Origin: Peptococcaceae bacterium
Lineage (GTDB): Bacteria; Bacillota; DSM-12270; Thermacetogeniales; Thermacetogeniaceae
Length of the DNA stretch: 7,893 nt
Reading direction: 5' to 3'
Assembly: GCA_003132605.1 (NCBI GenBank)
Contig: PKYJ01000029.1
Coordinates: forward strand, 10,056-17,948
Positions 1 through 6,007 of this stretch are shown here, piece by piece. Each line of letters starts with the position of its first letter. Position 1 is the stretch's first letter. The notes below the pieces were generated by a model, which was given only the letters and a program-made list of their open reading frames with translations, was not told the origin of the DNA and searched no databases. A program made the position numbers and the translations under genes.

Positions 1-63
1 GTCATACTTCCAACATCGAGAGGGCATAATTTGTATGCTGACGAAAACCGGAGGTGGTGCAGG
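1..63 (+). promoter_or_regulatory. Upstream region and ribosome binding site of the Asp23-family gene
   Basis: The visible leader holds a ribosome binding site GGAGGTGG at 50-57, which fixes the start at ATG 64. A small inverted repeat GCATA/TATGC sits at 24-28 and 34-38. Positions 8-18 (ACTTCCAACAT) recur exactly in the gap before folD at 2300-2310, so a dispersed repeat may reach into the window here. No promoter can be named because the upstream sequence is cut off by the window edge. Confidence 0.5.
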
Positions 64-465
64 ATGGTTGATGGCAATATCGTGGAGGAGACAAGCCAGA
101 CCTCGCTGGGTACGATCCGTATTGCTAACGAGGTGGTAGCGATCATTGCCGGCCTGGCAGCTACAGAAATTGATGGAGTTGCCGGCATGAGCGGGGGTAT
201 TGCCGGGGGCATCGCCGAGATGCTTGGCAGGCGCAACCTGGCTCGTGGTGTGAAGGTTGAGGTTGGCGAGCGCGAGGCGGCGATAGACCTGTTCCTCATC
301 GTGGATTTTGGCGTGCGCATTCCGGATGTGGCCCTGCGGGTCCAGGAGAACGTCAAACAGGCGATAGAGAGCATGACCGGTCTGGCGGTGATCGAGGTCA
401 ACGTTCACGTCCAGGGCGTTTCCTTTGCCGAAGGGCAGGATGAACAGCAGCAGCGCGTTAAATAG
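64..465 (+). CDS. Asp23/Gls24 family envelope stress response protein
   Basis: This is a 133-residue cytoplasmic protein of the Asp23/Gls24 (alkaline shock protein 23) family. It shows the typical layout: an N-terminal strand with LGTIRIANEVVAIIAGLAA, then a glycine-rich stretch (GVAGMSGGIAGGIAEMLG), a strand pair with GVKVEVGEREAAIDLFLIVDFGVRIPDVA, and the C-terminal helix and strand VQENVKQAIESMTGL..VEVNVHVQGV. In Staphylococcus, Asp23 lies under the membrane bound to AmaP and is linked to cell-envelope stress; the exact role in this organism is unknown. The adjacent amaP and DUF2273 genes fit that complex. ATG 64 is preferred over an upstream in-frame TTG at 31 because GGAGGTGG lies 6 nt before it. 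The family assignment is secure; the function is inferred from relatives. Confidence 0.93.
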   Translation: MVDGNIVEETSQTSLGTIRIANEVVAIIAGLAATEIDGVAGMSGGIAGGIAEMLGRRNLARGVKVEVGEREAAIDLFLIVDFGVRIPDVALRVQENVKQAIESMTGLAVIEVNVHVQGVSFAEGQDEQQQRVK

Positions 466-495
466 CCTTTAGCATTGAAAGGAGATGCTCGGCTT

Positions 496-1035
496 ATGCA
501 GTTGGGACACCGCTTGTTGTCAGCAGTATGTGCCATAATAGCCATAGTTTTTGCCGGTATCGTGCTTGCGCTTGCCCTGGGCTGGGTTCTTCCCCAGGAA
601 TATCTGCAGTTGTTCCTGGCTATTCCAGATAACCGCTGGATTATGGGCGCCGTCAGCGTGCTGGTAATTTTGCTGGCCCTGTGCCTGATCGTGGCTGCCA
701 GCAGGGGCACTCACCGTTCCCGGGAGTTGATGATCCAGGATACCAGTTACGGTCGGGTGGACATCACGGCGCTGGCTCTGGAGGATCTGATCCACCGGGC
801 GTCCCATCAGGTCCGGGAAGTCCGGGAGATCAGGACGCTGTTGCACTATGAAAATGGCGGCGTTGCGGTTGACCTGCGCCTGAAAGTCAGTCCGGATGCC
901 AACCTCCCGGTGATTTCCCAGGAGGTCCAAGAGGTGGTTCAGAATTACCTGGAAGAGAAAGCGGGCATCCATGTGCGGCAGGTGCAGGTGCTGATTGAAG
1001 GCGTCTCTTTTGAGTCCCGCGCCCGGGTCGAGTAG
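496..1035 (+). CDS. amaP: Alkaline shock response membrane anchor protein AmaP
   Basis: This 179-residue protein has two hydrophobic segments near the N-terminus (about residues 7-32 and 48-68) joined by a short loop, followed by a basic residue cluster and a soluble C-terminal part. The soluble part resembles Asp23 (VDITALALEDLIHRAS, then VAVDLRLKV, then VQVLIEGVSFESR). That is the AmaP architecture: a membrane hairpin that recruits Asp23 to the cytoplasmic face. It starts 30 nt after the Asp23-family stop codon. The ribosome binding site AAGGAG lies at 479-484, so ATG 496 is chosen over the TTG at 475, which lies upstream of that site; the spacing of 11 nt is somewhat long. Co-transcription with its neighbours is likely from the spacing. 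Confidence 0.87.
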   Translation: MQLGHRLLSAVCAIIAIVFAGIVLALALGWVLPQEYLQLFLAIPDNRWIMGAVSVLVILLALCLIVAASRGTHRSRELMIQDTSYGRVDITALALEDLIHRASHQVREVREIRTLLHYENGGVAVDLRLKVSPDANLPVISQEVQEVVQNYLEEKAGIHVRQVQVLIEGVSFESRARVE

Positions 1036-1068
1036 CGGCCTGTTGACGTCAGAAGGAAGGAGATTTAC

Positions 1069-1302
1069 ATGCGGGATGGCCGATCCGTATTAGAGATTTT
1101 GTTGGATCTGATTGACAGGCGTAGGGGTGCAGTGGTTGGCATTGTCGCCGGCATCCTGGTCGCCCTACTGTTCTTCATCTTCGGCTTCTGGAAGATGGTA
1201 GGCATCGCCATCTGCATCCTGATCGGATATTTTATCGGCAAGCAATTCGATAACGGGGGCAGTCTGGATGCTCTGCGGGGGCGTCTGTTTGGCAAACGAT
1301 GA
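1069..1302 (+). CDS. DUF2273 small membrane protein
   Basis: This 77-residue protein has a short amphipathic N-terminus, a basic RRR patch (residues 17-19), and two closely spaced hydrophobic segments (about 20-40 and 43-57). It ends in a basic tail (RGRLFGKR). Size, layout and position directly after amaP match the DUF2273 family, which regularly accompanies Asp23 and AmaP genes in Firmicutes. The biochemical role is unknown; a structural or anchoring part in the Asp23 membrane complex is an inference. The ribosome binding site AAGGAG at 1057-1062 lies 6 nt before ATG. It is the last gene before a non-coding stretch of about 350 bp. Confidence 0.85.
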   Translation: MRDGRSVLEILLDLIDRRRGAVVGIVAGILVALLFFIFGFWKMVGIAICILIGYFIGKQFDNGGSLDALRGRLFGKR

Positions 1303-1367
1303 GACGGGAAGCCCGGCAGCCTTTTCCGGCACTGAAGTATCTTTTGCGGCCTTCTTGGTAATTTTAC

Positions 1368-1579
1368 GAAGATCTGCCGGGAAAGCCCACCAGCTTTAGC
1401 GGTGGGATGAAAGGCTGTTTTGCATAGCAGGGGTAAAATCCGCATGTGATGCAGCCAAAACTAGAAATTAAGAAAAAAGGGTGGGGGCATCCAACCCTTG
1501 GGGAGAAGGAGTAAGACCAGCTTGCTGGCATCCTTCGATGAACCAGAATCTCACTACTTTAGTCGTGGGAGTATGTCAA
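1368..1579 (+). mobile_element. Non-autonomous IS608-type (IS200/IS605) element, no transposase
   Basis: The element is bounded by TTAC at 1364-1367 (left target) and TCAA at 1576-1579 (right cleavage site). The left imperfect hairpin spans 1386-1406 (CCCACC, bulged A, GC, loop TTTA, GC, GGTGGG) and is preceded directly by AAAG at 1382-1385. The right hairpin spans 1550-1569 (loop TTTA) and is preceded directly by GAAT at 1546-1549. These four tetranucleotides equal the cleavage and guide sequences described for IS608 TnpA, which base-pair TTAC with AAAG and TCAA with GAAT. No tnpA or tnpB remains in the 212 bp. The right part (about 1470-1575) resembles the 3' segment of tnpB elements that gives rise to omega RNA. 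It sits between the DUF2273 gene and nusB. Mobility would need a TnpA supplied in trans. Confidence 0.82.
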
Positions 1580-1599
1580 ATACTTGTCTAATGGTGTCT

Positions 1600-1615
1600 G
1601 CAAGGTACGCCTTGC
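1600..1615 (+). other. Small perfect hairpin upstream of nusB
   Basis: GCAAGG and CCTTGC form a 6-bp stem around the loop TACG, about 22 nt before the nusB ribosome binding site. There is no T-tract, so it is not a terminator. It could be a 5' UTR structure; nothing more can be said. Confidence 0.35.
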
Positions 1616-1653
1616 GTTAGTGCCGGACATTCATGCCGGGGGGAGTGTTCCGT

Positions 1654-2067
1654 TTGAGTAGGCGGCGGGCGCGTGAGATGGCCCTGCAGGTTTTGTTCCA
1701 GGTGGACGTGGGCAAGGCTAAACCGGAGAGCGCCCTGGTCTATACGTTGAATGAATGCAGGGCGACCGGTGTCACGGCGGATTTCACCCGCACCCTGGTA
1801 GCTGGAACACTGGAACATCAGCAGCAGATCGACGATTATCTGACCCACTATGCCACCGATTGGGATCTGCCCCGGATGGCTAATGTGGACCGCAACATTC
1901 TGAGGCTGAGCCTGTTTGAAATGCTTTATTATCCAGCCACCCCGGTCAACGTAGCCATAGATGAAGCTCTCGAACTGGCCAAAATTTTCAGCCACAAAGA
2001 CACCCCGCGTTTCATCAATGGCATTTTAGGCCACATTGCCAGAGAAGTTATTACTGAACCTGGTTGA
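1654..2067 (+). CDS. nusB: Transcription antitermination factor NusB
   Basis: NusB is a small all-helical RNA-binding protein that, with NusE (ribosomal protein S10), binds the boxA element of nascent rRNA and supports antitermination. The 137-residue product begins SRRRAREMALQVLFQVDVG, the standard NusB N-terminus, including the arginine-rich start used in RNA binding. The rest of the family pattern follows: FTRTLVAGTLEHQQQID, then NVDRNILRLSLFEMLYY, then PVNVAIDEALELAKIFS, and RFINGILGHIARE at the end. TTG 1654 is chosen as start because GGGGGGAG at 1638-1645 gives good spacing; the in-frame ATG at 1633 has no ribosome binding site and would add seven non-family residues. It is separated from folD by an unusually long 600-bp gap. 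Confidence 0.95.
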   Translation: MSRRRAREMALQVLFQVDVGKAKPESALVYTLNECRATGVTADFTRTLVAGTLEHQQQIDDYLTHYATDWDLPRMANVDRNILRLSLFEMLYYPATPVNVAIDEALELAKIFSHKDTPRFINGILGHIAREVITEPG

Positions 2068-2239
2068 TATGACAAGGAGCGGGTACCCGGGCGCCGCCTC
2101 TTGCCGCTTAAAAAGCCGGGTTCTTTCTATTTATTGGCAAACAGAAACTTTTTGGCATCAGGCAGGAATTTGGTTGATTCACAGAGAATTACCCCTAAAA
2201 ACCCTTCAGGTTGGCCCTATTTGAGCTTCGAGGTCAGGG
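2068..2239 (+). other. Non-coding gap after nusB, possible weak terminator
   Basis: No gene is seen. ACCCGG at 2085-2090 can pair with CCGGGT at 2116-2121, followed by the T-rich run TCTTTCTATTTATT. This may serve as a weak terminator, but the loop is 25 nt long and several alternative pairings compete. The short open frame at 2036-2224 overlaps the nusB end and has no ribosome binding site or family resemblance. Confidence 0.3.
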
Positions 2240-2301
2240 GTTCGAGATTCGATTGAAGCAGGAGATGGCTGAAGTCATCTGGTAAAAATCGAACATCGAA
2301 C
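2240..2301. repeat. Palindromic intergenic repeat (REP-like)
   Basis: The arm at 2240-2253 (GTTCGAGATTCGAT) is the inverted copy of 2288-2301 (ATCGAACATCGAAC) with only the two central bases differing. Between them AGATG (2263-2267) pairs with CATCT (2276-2280), giving a stem with an apical hairpin. Each arm is itself a tandem TTCGA pair. The following ACTTCCAACAT (2300-2310) also occurs at 8-18 in this window, which suggests a dispersed repeat family. Confidence 0.6.
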
Positions 2302-2352
2302 TTCCAACATTGATAGACGTGGGGCGAGAGGTTTTTCTGCGCAGCCGCCTGC

Positions 2353-2374
2353 CCTGGCCTGCGAGCAGGCCAGG
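2353..2374. repeat. Strong 10-bp inverted repeat
   Basis: CCTGGCCTGC (2353-2362) is followed by GA and then its exact complement GCAGGCCAGG (2365-2374). The flanks CCGCC (2345-2349) and GGCGG (2373-2377) allow alternative extension. There is no T-tract. It lies between the REP-like palindrome and the hairpin cluster upstream of folD. Confidence 0.55.
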
Positions 2375-2403
2375 CGGTCGAAGCGGTAGGTGTTTCGAAG
2401 AAA

Positions 2404-2640
2404 ATGAAAGGGGGTCATACCTGGATATTCGATCCGCAACAGTTTCGCCCCCGCCGGAGGGAGAGATTCAAACGAAGTGAAGCGGAGTTTGAATTAGCCA
2501 TGTGCCTGTTTGCGAAGCAAACATATGGCACGGCTCACAATTCATATAACTTCGCAAATCAGAAGGAGATCGAACTCTCACTGATTTACCAATCTGAACC
2601 CGCCACTTATAGAGGTGGGGGACATTAAAGTGAAGTTATA
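2404..2640 (+). other. Cluster of hairpins upstream of the first folD
   Basis: This stretch holds consecutive inverted repeats. ATTCAAAC (2466-2473) pairs with GTTTGAAT (2487-2494). GTGCCTGTTTGC (2502-2513) pairs with GCAAACA plus GGCAC (2517-2531, three unpaired bases between). TATAACTTC (2545-2553) pairs with GAAGTTATA (2632-2640) and encloses two further hairpins: AAATCAG/CTGATTT (2556-2562 and 2581-2587) and CCCGCC/GGTGGG at about 2600-2618. The enclosed pair makes a three-way junction ending 13 nt before the folD ribosome binding site. It could be a structured leader or an inserted palindromic element. The 74-codon open frame running through it reads across the palindromes and is not taken as a gene. 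Confidence 0.55.
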
Positions 2641-2666
2641 GAAAATAATTTTAGGGAGGTAAAGTA

Positions 2667-3536
2667 ATGGCCGCTCAACTGTTGTTAGGAAAACCGCTTG
2701 CGGAGAAGATCAAGGGTGAGGTTTCTCAGGAAGTCGTTTCGTTAAAGGCCACGGGGGTATCGCCGAGCCTGGTCGCCATTCAAGTGGGGCAGAACGATGC
2801 ATCCCGCGTTTACACCAACGCCCAGCGCAAGGTTGCCGAGGCTGTCGGCATCAAGTATGAACTCCAGGAACTGCCTGCGGACTCGACCCAGGACCAACTC
2901 CTGAAGCACATCGTCGGCCTGAACAACGACCCGAAAGTCACTGGCATCATCCTGCAGATGCCGCTCCCGGCCCAGATCGACGCCAAGGTCTGCCAGTGGA
3001 GCATTGCCTACGAGAAGGACGTCGAGGGCATGACCCCCCACAACATGGGCCTGGTCACCTATGGCAAGCCGCGGTTGGTCCCCTGCACCGCCAAGGGCGC
3101 CTTTGAACTGGTGAAGTCCACCGGGGTGGATGTCTACGGCAAGGAGATCGTGGTTATCGGCCACAGCGACATCGTGGGCAAGCCGGCGGCGCTGCTGTTC
3201 CTCAATGAGTTCGGCACTGTGACCGTCGGCCACATCGCCACCGGCCAGCGAGGCCTGACCGAGTCCCACGTCAGAAGGGCGGAGATCCTGATCGTGGCTG
3301 TCGGAGTGCCTCACCTGGTCAAGGGCGACTGGGTCAAAGAGGGCGCCATCGTGATCGATGTCGGGATCAACGCCACCAAGGACGGCAAGATCGTCGGCGA
3401 CGTGGAGACCGAGATCGCTGCCGAAAAGGCGGCCTATATCACCCCGGTTCCGGGCGGCGCCGGCACTGCCACCACCGCTATTTTAATGCAGAACACCGTG
3501 GAAGCGGCCAAGTGGCAGCTTGAGAAGAAAGGCTAA
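2667..3536 (+). CDS. folD: FolD paralog 1, methylenetetrahydrofolate dehydrogenase, cyclohydrolase lysine replaced
   Basis: FolD oxidises 5,10-methylene-THF to methenyl-THF and hydrolyses it to 10-formyl-THF in the cytoplasm. The 289 residues match the whole family: N-terminal catalytic domain, VTGIILQMPLP with Q97, KDVEG with D118, PCTAKG (139-144), the Rossmann motif VVIGHSDIVGKP (162-173), and the ending TPVPGGAGT (259-267). The odd point is the catalytic motif. Y49 is kept, but the lysine four residues later (K54 in E. coli, K56 in human) is Q53 (codon 2823-2825). In the human enzyme a K-to-Q change there abolishes cyclohydrolase but leaves dehydrogenase activity. The NADP 2'-phosphate contacts also differ: GHS instead of GRS, and GHI instead of CHS, which may favour NAD. 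ATG 2667 follows AGGGAGG at 2653-2659. Membership in the family is certain; the split function is inferred. Confidence 0.9.
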   Translation: MAAQLLLGKPLAEKIKGEVSQEVVSLKATGVSPSLVAIQVGQNDASRVYTNAQRKVAEAVGIKYELQELPADSTQDQLLKHIVGLNNDPKVTGIILQMPLPAQIDAKVCQWSIAYEKDVEGMTPHNMGLVTYGKPRLVPCTAKGAFELVKSTGVDVYGKEIVVIGHSDIVGKPAALLFLNEFGTVTVGHIATGQRGLTESHVRRAEILIVAVGVPHLVKGDWVKEGAIVIDVGINATKDGKIVGDVETEIAAEKAAYITPVPGGAGTATTAILMQNTVEAAKWQLEKKG

Positions 3537-3555
3537 AAGATTAGGACGGCTGATC

Positions 3556-3592
3556 GGGGAACTGGATGCTGCAAAGGATCCAGTTCCCCTTT
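3556..3592 (+). terminator. Rho-independent terminator or attenuator between the folD copies
   Basis: GGGGAACTGGAT (3556-3567) and ATCCAGTTCCCC (3578-3589) form a perfect 12-bp stem with a 10-nt loop, followed by TTTCCTTATT. The stem begins 19 nt after the first folD stop codon. The T-tract is short and interrupted, so read-through into the second folD is plausible and the hairpin may also act as an mRNA-stabilising or dosage element. Confidence 0.65.
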
Positions 3593-3616
3593 CCTTATTA
3601 AGATCGATTAAGCAAT

Positions 3617-3631
3617 TAATTTTAGGGAGGT
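3617..3631 (+). repeat. 15-nt leader identical to that of the first folD
   Basis: TAATTTTAGGGAGGT occurs here and exactly at 2646-2660, in both cases placing AGGGAGG 7-8 nt before the folD start. The shared leader suggests that the second folD arose by tandem duplication including its translation signal, or that the leader is kept by selection for matched expression. Confidence 0.7.
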
Positions 3632-3638
3632 TGCATAC

Positions 3639-4493
3639 GTGGCAGCAGTGCGTATTGTCGGAAAAGAGATCGCCGAGGAGATCCGGCAGCAGTTGGTCCA
3701 GGAGACGGAGGGCCTCAAAAAGAAGGGGATCACTCCGAAAATGGCCCTGATCCTAGTCGGGGACGCCCAGGACTCGGCCCTGTACGTCCGGACCAAGGCC
3801 AAGGCAGCCGAGAGCGTGGGCGCCCTGGGGGAGACCCACCACCTGCCCGAGGATGCCACTCTCGAGCAGTTGATGGCCCTGGTGGATAAGCTGAACCGGG
3901 ATGACAGTGTGCACGGGATCCTGGTCCAGTGCCCTCTGCCGCACCACCTGCACCAGTATGAAAAAAAGGTAATGGGCGCCATCCTGCCGGAGAAGGACAT
4001 CGATGCCTTCCATCCGGTCAACCTCGGAAACTTGCTGATCGGTGACAAATGCTACTGGGGAGTCACCGCTTATGCTTGCATCAAGATCCTGGAAAAGCAG
4101 GGGATCGATTTCAAGGGCAAGCACGCCGTGGTCGTCGGCTTCTCGATCGAGATCGGCAAGCCGGTCACCGTGATGCTCTTCGAAAAGGGCTGCACCGTGA
4201 CCCTGGTCAGCCCGGATGTGGATTTTGCCCCCTACACCAGGCAGGCCGACATCGTGGTCACCGAGGTCGCCAGGCCGCGGGCGGTCACCGGCGACATGCT
4301 GAAGCCGGGTGCCATCGTCATCGACACCGGCTCCAACTGGGTCGACGGCAAGTCCGTCGGGGACGTGGACTACGACAGCGCTGCCGAGGTGGCGGGAGCG
4401 ATCACCCCGGTGCCTGGTGGTTTGGGTCCCGTTCGGATCATCATGCTCATCTACAATTTGCTGATTGCCGCCAAAGACCAGGCCGGAGCGTAG
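3639..4493 (+). CDS. folD: FolD paralog 2, divergent, catalytic lysine kept, cofactor motifs altered
   Basis: This 284-residue protein is full length for FolD and colinear with the preceding copy. It keeps the cyclohydrolase residues: Y49 and K53 in YVRTKAK, Q97 in GILVQCPLP, and D120 in KDIDAFHPVN. Several otherwise well-kept motifs are changed. PCTPxG is replaced by WGVTAY (140-145). The Rossmann loop reads GFSIEIGKP (167-175) without the NADP-binding Arg. CHS reads VSP (190-192). The C-terminal PGGVGPMT reads PGGLGPVR (259-266), with Arg in place of Thr. It may have kept cyclohydrolase while losing or changing dehydrogenase activity, complementing the first copy; this is inference. GTG 3639 follows AGGGAGG at 3624-3630. 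It ends 6 nt before xseA, so the two are probably translationally coupled. Confidence 0.88.
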   Translation: MAAVRIVGKEIAEEIRQQLVQETEGLKKKGITPKMALILVGDAQDSALYVRTKAKAAESVGALGETHHLPEDATLEQLMALVDKLNRDDSVHGILVQCPLPHHLHQYEKKVMGAILPEKDIDAFHPVNLGNLLIGDKCYWGVTAYACIKILEKQGIDFKGKHAVVVGFSIEIGKPVTVMLFEKGCTVTLVSPDVDFAPYTRQADIVVTEVARPRAVTGDMLKPGAIVIDTGSNWVDGKSVGDVDYDSAAEVAGAITPVPGGLGPVRIIMLIYNLLIAAKDQAGA

Positions 4494-4499
4494 AAAAGA

Positions 4500-5741
4500 A
4501 TGCTGCGCCGGGTCTACAGCGTGGGGGAGGTAACAGGATACCTGCGGGATCTTCTGGAGGCAGACGCCCTGCTGGGCAACATCTGGGTGCGGGGCGAGAT
4601 CTCCAACTGCAAGCATCACACCTCCGGCCATCTCTACTTTACTTTGAAAGATGCCGCGAGCTGTATGCGCTGTGTCATGTTCCGCTCCCGCTGCAGCCAG
4701 TTGAACTTCCTGCCATCCAACGGGATGAGCGTGATCGTGCGGGGCCATATCAGCATCTATGAGCGGGACGGCCAGTGCCAGTTGTACGCCGAGGAACTGG
4801 CGCCGGACGGCATGGGCGCCCTGTATGCCGCCTACTGCCGTCTCAAGGAGCAGTTGCAGGCGGATGGGCTGTTCGCACCGGAGCATAAAAAGCCGCTGCC
4901 CCGTTTTCCCCGCAAAGTCGGTGTGGTCACCTCACAGAACGGAGCGGCGTGGCATGACCTGGTAACGGTGATGCGGCGCCGCTGGCCCGGTATCTCCATC
5001 GTGCTGGCGCCAGCCGCGGTTCAGGGCGAACAGGCGCCCCGGGAGATCTGCGCCGCTCTGGAGGTGCTTGACCGGCGGCAGGATGTCGATCTGATCATTG
5101 TCGGCAGGGGCGGGGGCTCCCTGGAGGAGTTGTGGGCCTTCAACACGGTGGAGGTGGCGCGCACGATCTTCAAACTGCGCCATCCGGTAGTGAGCGCCGT
5201 TGGCCACGAGACCGATTACTCCATTGCCGACCTAGTCGCCGACGTCCGGGCGGCCACCCCTTCGGCTGCCGCAGAGCTGGCGGTGCCCTCGCACCTGGAA
5301 CTGGAAAACAGGCTGCGCCGGCTTCATGACCACCTGGTCATGGCTGCCGTTCAGGGTACACTCAGGCAAAAACAGCGGCAGTTGCAGGAGATCGGCGAAC
5401 GGGAACTGGAGCGCTATCCCCGGCAGCTTTGCTCCCGGTACAAACAGGAGTTGAAGCTGCTGCGCGTGCAACTGCTGCACGGGATGCAGTCCGGGCGCGA
5501 CCAGGCGAGAAACAGGAGGCAGGTGCTGGCTGAGAAGCTGGACAGCCTGAACCCGCTGGCAATTTTAAAAAGAGGCTACAGTGTTTGCTGCCATCCGGAC
5601 AGCGGCAGGATCGTTCAGAGCAGCAACGATGTCCGGGATGGCGACCTCCTGAAAGTGATCCTCGGTGAAGGGAGCCTGAACTGCAAGGTGACTGAGCGGG
5701 TGCCCGCCAAGGCGGGCGCGGAAGTGGAGGGAACGCTGTGA
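4500..5741 (+). CDS. xseA: Exodeoxyribonuclease VII large subunit
   Basis: XseA is the catalytic large subunit of exonuclease VII, which degrades single-stranded DNA from both ends and acts in repair together with several small XseB subunits. The 413 residues show an N-terminal OB-fold (about 1-100; VYSVGEVTGYLRDLL, then VRGEISNCKHHTSGHLYFTLKD), the catalytic core with GVVTSQNGAAWHD (141-153), GRGGGSLEELWAFN (202-215), and AVGHETDYSIADLVADVRAATPSAAAE from 233. A long charged helical region (about 265-350) suits XseB binding, and LNPLAILKRGYSV closes the family pattern. The usual SPTG segment reads SQNG here. The ribosome binding site is weak (GGAG at 4484-4487, 12 nt away), so translation probably depends on coupling to the upstream gene. 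Confidence 0.97.
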   Translation: MLRRVYSVGEVTGYLRDLLEADALLGNIWVRGEISNCKHHTSGHLYFTLKDAASCMRCVMFRSRCSQLNFLPSNGMSVIVRGHISIYERDGQCQLYAEELAPDGMGALYAAYCRLKEQLQADGLFAPEHKKPLPRFPRKVGVVTSQNGAAWHDLVTVMRRRWPGISIVLAPAAVQGEQAPREICAALEVLDRRQDVDLIIVGRGGGSLEELWAFNTVEVARTIFKLRHPVVSAVGHETDYSIADLVADVRAATPSAAAELAVPSHLELENRLRRLHDHLVMAAVQGTLRQKQRQLQEIGERELERYPRQLCSRYKQELKLLRVQLLHGMQSGRDQARNRRQVLAEKLDSLNPLAILKRGYSVCCHPDSGRIVQSSNDVRDGDLLKVILGEGSLNCKVTERVPAKAGAEVEGTL

Positions 5742-6007
5742 AGCAAGGAAGCGGGCAGCCGGAAGAACCGGTAGTGACCTTTGAAGACGCCCTCGCCCGT
5801 CTGGAAGCAGTGGTCGCCGGCCTGGAACAGGGGGAAATGACCCTGGCGGAGTCGCTGGAGGCATTCCGGGAGGGAATCAAGAACCTGAGCATCTGCGTCG
5901 GGCGTCTGGATGCCTTCGAGGAACAGGTAGAGGTGCTGCTGTCGGAGTATTACGCCTCTGCTCCCTCCTGGCTGGGCGGCGCCGACCCCGGTGGTAGACC
6001 GAGATGA
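5738..6007 (+). CDS. xseB: Exodeoxyribonuclease VII small subunit
   Basis: XseB binds the helical tail of XseA to form exonuclease VII. The 89-residue product has the two-helix family core: TFEDALARLEAVVAGLEQGEMTLAESLEAFREGIKNLSICVGRLDAFEEQVEVLL. Residues after about 70 (YYASAPSWLGGADPGGRPR) are a non-conserved tail, so the protein is somewhat longer than the usual 70-80. The GTG start overlaps the xseA stop by 4 nt (GTGA) and is preceded by GGAGGG at 5726-5731. The stop overlaps the ispA start in the same way. Confidence 0.95.
   Translation: MKQGSGQPEEPVVTFEDALARLEAVVAGLEQGEMTLAESLEAFREGIKNLSICVGRLDAFEEQVEVLLSEYYASAPSWLGGADPGGRPR

Noticed and set aside
1311..1340. Terminator after the DUF2273 gene
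   Set aside because: A GCC(C)GG/CCGGC stem with a T-containing loop can be drawn, but it is short, bulged and has no T-tract after it.
2036..2224. 62-codon open frame overlapping the nusB end
   Set aside because: No ribosome binding site, no family resemblance, and it overlaps the nusB end in another frame.
2600..2620. Second IS608-like right end (CCCGCC/GGTGGG hairpin)
   Set aside because: The hairpin resembles such ends and is preceded by GAAC, but there is no TCAA after it and no matching left end, so it is not called an insertion element.
2404..2628. 74-codon open frame upstream of folD
   Set aside because: It reads through several perfect palindromes, has no ribosome binding site at a useful distance and no recognisable domain; the DNA is better explained as structured non-coding sequence.
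2404..2666. THF riboswitch before folD
   Set aside because: The expected conserved core and pseudoknot of known tetrahydrofolate riboswitches were not recognised; the stems here are simple local palindromes.
4049..4762. 237-codon open frame on the plus strand
   Set aside because: Frame-shifted shadow of folD and xseA, with Arg/Gly/His-rich low-complexity translation.
3753..4886. Long 377-codon open frame on the minus strand
   Set aside because: It lies antisense to the second folD and xseA, has His/Asp/Gly-biased composition typical of the shadow of a GC-rich gene, and resembles no family.
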